This document shows positions 63,051 to 64,000 of a DNA stretch of 64,000 nt, in pieces. The position numbers were made by a program, and so were the translations under genes. The notes beneath the pieces were generated by a model. The model worked only from the letters and a program-made list of their open reading frames with translations, had not been told where the DNA came from and did not search any database. Source of the stretch: Marseilla massiliensis (GTDB taxonomy: Bacteria; Bacteroidota; Bacteroidia; Bacteroidales; Bacteroidaceae); NCBI RefSeq assembly GCF_016899955.1, contig NZ_JACJJL010000002.1, positions 1 to 64,000 on the forward strand. Reading direction: 5' to 3'. Numbering within the stretch: position 1 is the stretch's first letter; every line of letters begins with the position of its first letter.

Positions 63051-64000
63051 CTATTTCTTTCGTGAAAACATGCTGCTAATGTCGCCTTTGCGCAGTTCCA
63101 CCACCTCGCCGTATTTCTCGAGAGCCTTCATCTCGGCCTTGCCGATGTTGCCTACAACAAGGTAAACACGCACGGCCGGCCTTACCACATCGGAATAAAA
63201 GCCTTCGACATCGGATGCCACGGCTTTCTCAATCAACGGCACGCGCTGCCTTTCGGGATCGGAATCATATCCATACAGCCGTCGCCAAGCGATGTATTCA
63301 CCGACGTCGCGCATCGACGGATATTCATTGTTTATAGAGTTGAGCAAGTTTCGGCGCGCCGTCTCGAAGCCGCTGAGGCGCAGCGGCATGTTGTCAAACA
63401 GGCTGTCGACGGTGGCCACGGCCGTGAGCACCTTGTCGGCCTGCGTGCCCGTGATGGTATGGTAAGCCGTCGGGGCGTCGCCAAATTTGGCCATCAACGG
63501 CAATGTAAGCCACCCGTAAGAGGAATATGCCAGCGAACGGAACTCGCGCATTTCCTGGAACAACACCGACGACATGCTTCCGCCGAAATATTCGGCCCAC
63601 AATTGCTCTGTCACACGACGGGGCACGGTGGGCGACGGGGGCAGCACTGTGTAGGTGCCCACATTGGCCTGCCGGGCGCCAGGGGCATTGTAGACAAACA
63701 CCATCGGCCTGTCGTATGCCTTCAGGGGCCTGTTGATGAAACGGCAGGGCACGTTGATTGCGTCGACGTCGATGCTGTTGCGCACGGCAAGGGCAACGCT
63801 GTCGGCAGCCATCGAACCACAATAGAGTACCATGCACTCAGTGTGCAACAAGTCTTTAAACCACTTCACCATCCCGTCGGCCCCGATACGCTTCAACTGG
63901 CCGGCCGTCACGGCGTTCAGGTAAGACGACTTGTCGCCATAGGCAATCTTTTCCACTACGGCACGCACTATGTCCGAATAGTCTTCGGCAAAGGTGCCTG
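63051..64000 (-). CDS. M16 (insulinase-like) peptidase, C-terminal part, open at the right edge
   Basis: The frame is open to the end of the window, so the start is outside. The visible ~315 residues are an inactive-type M16 C-terminal region (VTAGQLKRIGADGMVKWFKDLLHTECMVLYCGS, VPRRVTEQLWAEYFGGSMSSVLFQEMREFRSLAYSSYGW, FETARRNLLNSINNEYPS). The HxxEH zinc motif would lie in the missing N-terminal half. M16 proteins in Bacteroidetes are often secreted. Confidence 0.82.
   Translation of the reverse strand, partial: GTFAEDYSDIVRAVVEKIAYGDKSSYLNAVTAGQLKRIGADGMVKWFKDLLHTECMVLYCGSMAADSVALAVRNSIDVDAINVPCRFINRPLKAYDRPMVFVYNAPGARQANVGTYTVLPPSPTVPRRVTEQLWAEYFGGSMSSVLFQEMREFRSLAYSSYGWLTLPLMAKFGDAPTAYHTITGTQADKVLTAVATVDSLFDNMPLRLSGFETARRNLLNSINNEYPSMRDVGEYIAWRRLYGYDSDPERQRVPLIEKAVASDVEGFYSDVVRPAVRVYLVVGNIGKAEMKALEKYGEVVELRKGDISSMFSRKK

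Noticed and set aside
1..64000. CRISPR arrays, insertion sequences or prophage genes
   Set aside because: No regularly spaced identical short repeats, no transposase or integrase, and no phage structural gene was found in any plausible frame.

Overview
The window reads as chromosome of a fairly GC-rich Bacteroidales bacterium, most likely Prevotella-like. The reasons are a SusC/SusD pair, promoters of the Bacteroidetes type (-7 box TAnnTTTG, several with TTTG about 19 bp upstream), few Shine-Dalgarno sequences, DUF349, DUF5683 and DUF6282 proteins, a possible type IX secretion C-terminal domain, and the core cluster surE-lpxB / parA-parB-DUF5683-mltD-rel. No phage, transposon or CRISPR array is visible.

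Layout. 1-1.6 kb: a radical SAM protein followed by two tandem Cys-rich TonB-C proteins (the second runs off the left edge). 2.0-5.4 kb: Tat-exported ferredoxin/aldo-keto reductase and DUF6282 protein, with a divergent AraC regulator. 5.4-7.0 kb: gene-free, with two putative minus-strand ncRNAs. 7.0-8.2 kb: rsmA and a small winged-helix protein. 8.3-13.4 kb: TolC/HlyD/MFS efflux operon with a divergent AraC. 13.5-17.6 kb: MATE-cyclophilin-vsr operon and a flavodoxin pair. 18.8-24.2 kb: susC/susD. 24.2-24.6 kb: two 32-residue membrane microproteins on the minus strand. 25-31.4 kb: flippase-like protein, pepD, a PH-like protein, corA with a structured leader, and a DUF349 protein. 32.0 kb: tRNA-Gln(CTG). 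33.6-36.9 kb: rsfS-ftsH-cdsA, start and stop codons overlapping. 37.0-46.4 kb: lpxB/surE, parAB, DUF5683, mltD, rel and a pectinesterase. 47-51.4 kb: a giant secreted modular protein. 51.5-57.5 kb: a decayed zone holding an RND efflux operon with all three genes broken and a LytS/LytTR two-component pair with an in-frame TAG in each gene. 57.8-64 kb: cytidylate kinase-like protein, MATE, MerR, alaS and a partial M16 peptidase.

The most interesting signal is a shared promoter architecture. Three minus-strand transcripts (two long ncRNAs and the microprotein operon) each carry an FNR/CRP-type palindrome (TTGATTT...TCAAA). It is preceded by a GSRCACA-like block and centred 74.5-75.5 bp upstream of the last base of the -7 box in every case. 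This looks like a small regulon of a Crp/Fnr-family activator that controls noncoding RNAs and membrane microproteins.

Other notable items are a dispersed palindromic repeat of about 85 bp in five intergenic regions, and a corA leader with an acidic mini-ORF and a hairpin that overlaps the ribosome binding site. All identifications come from reading the sequence; no database search was run.
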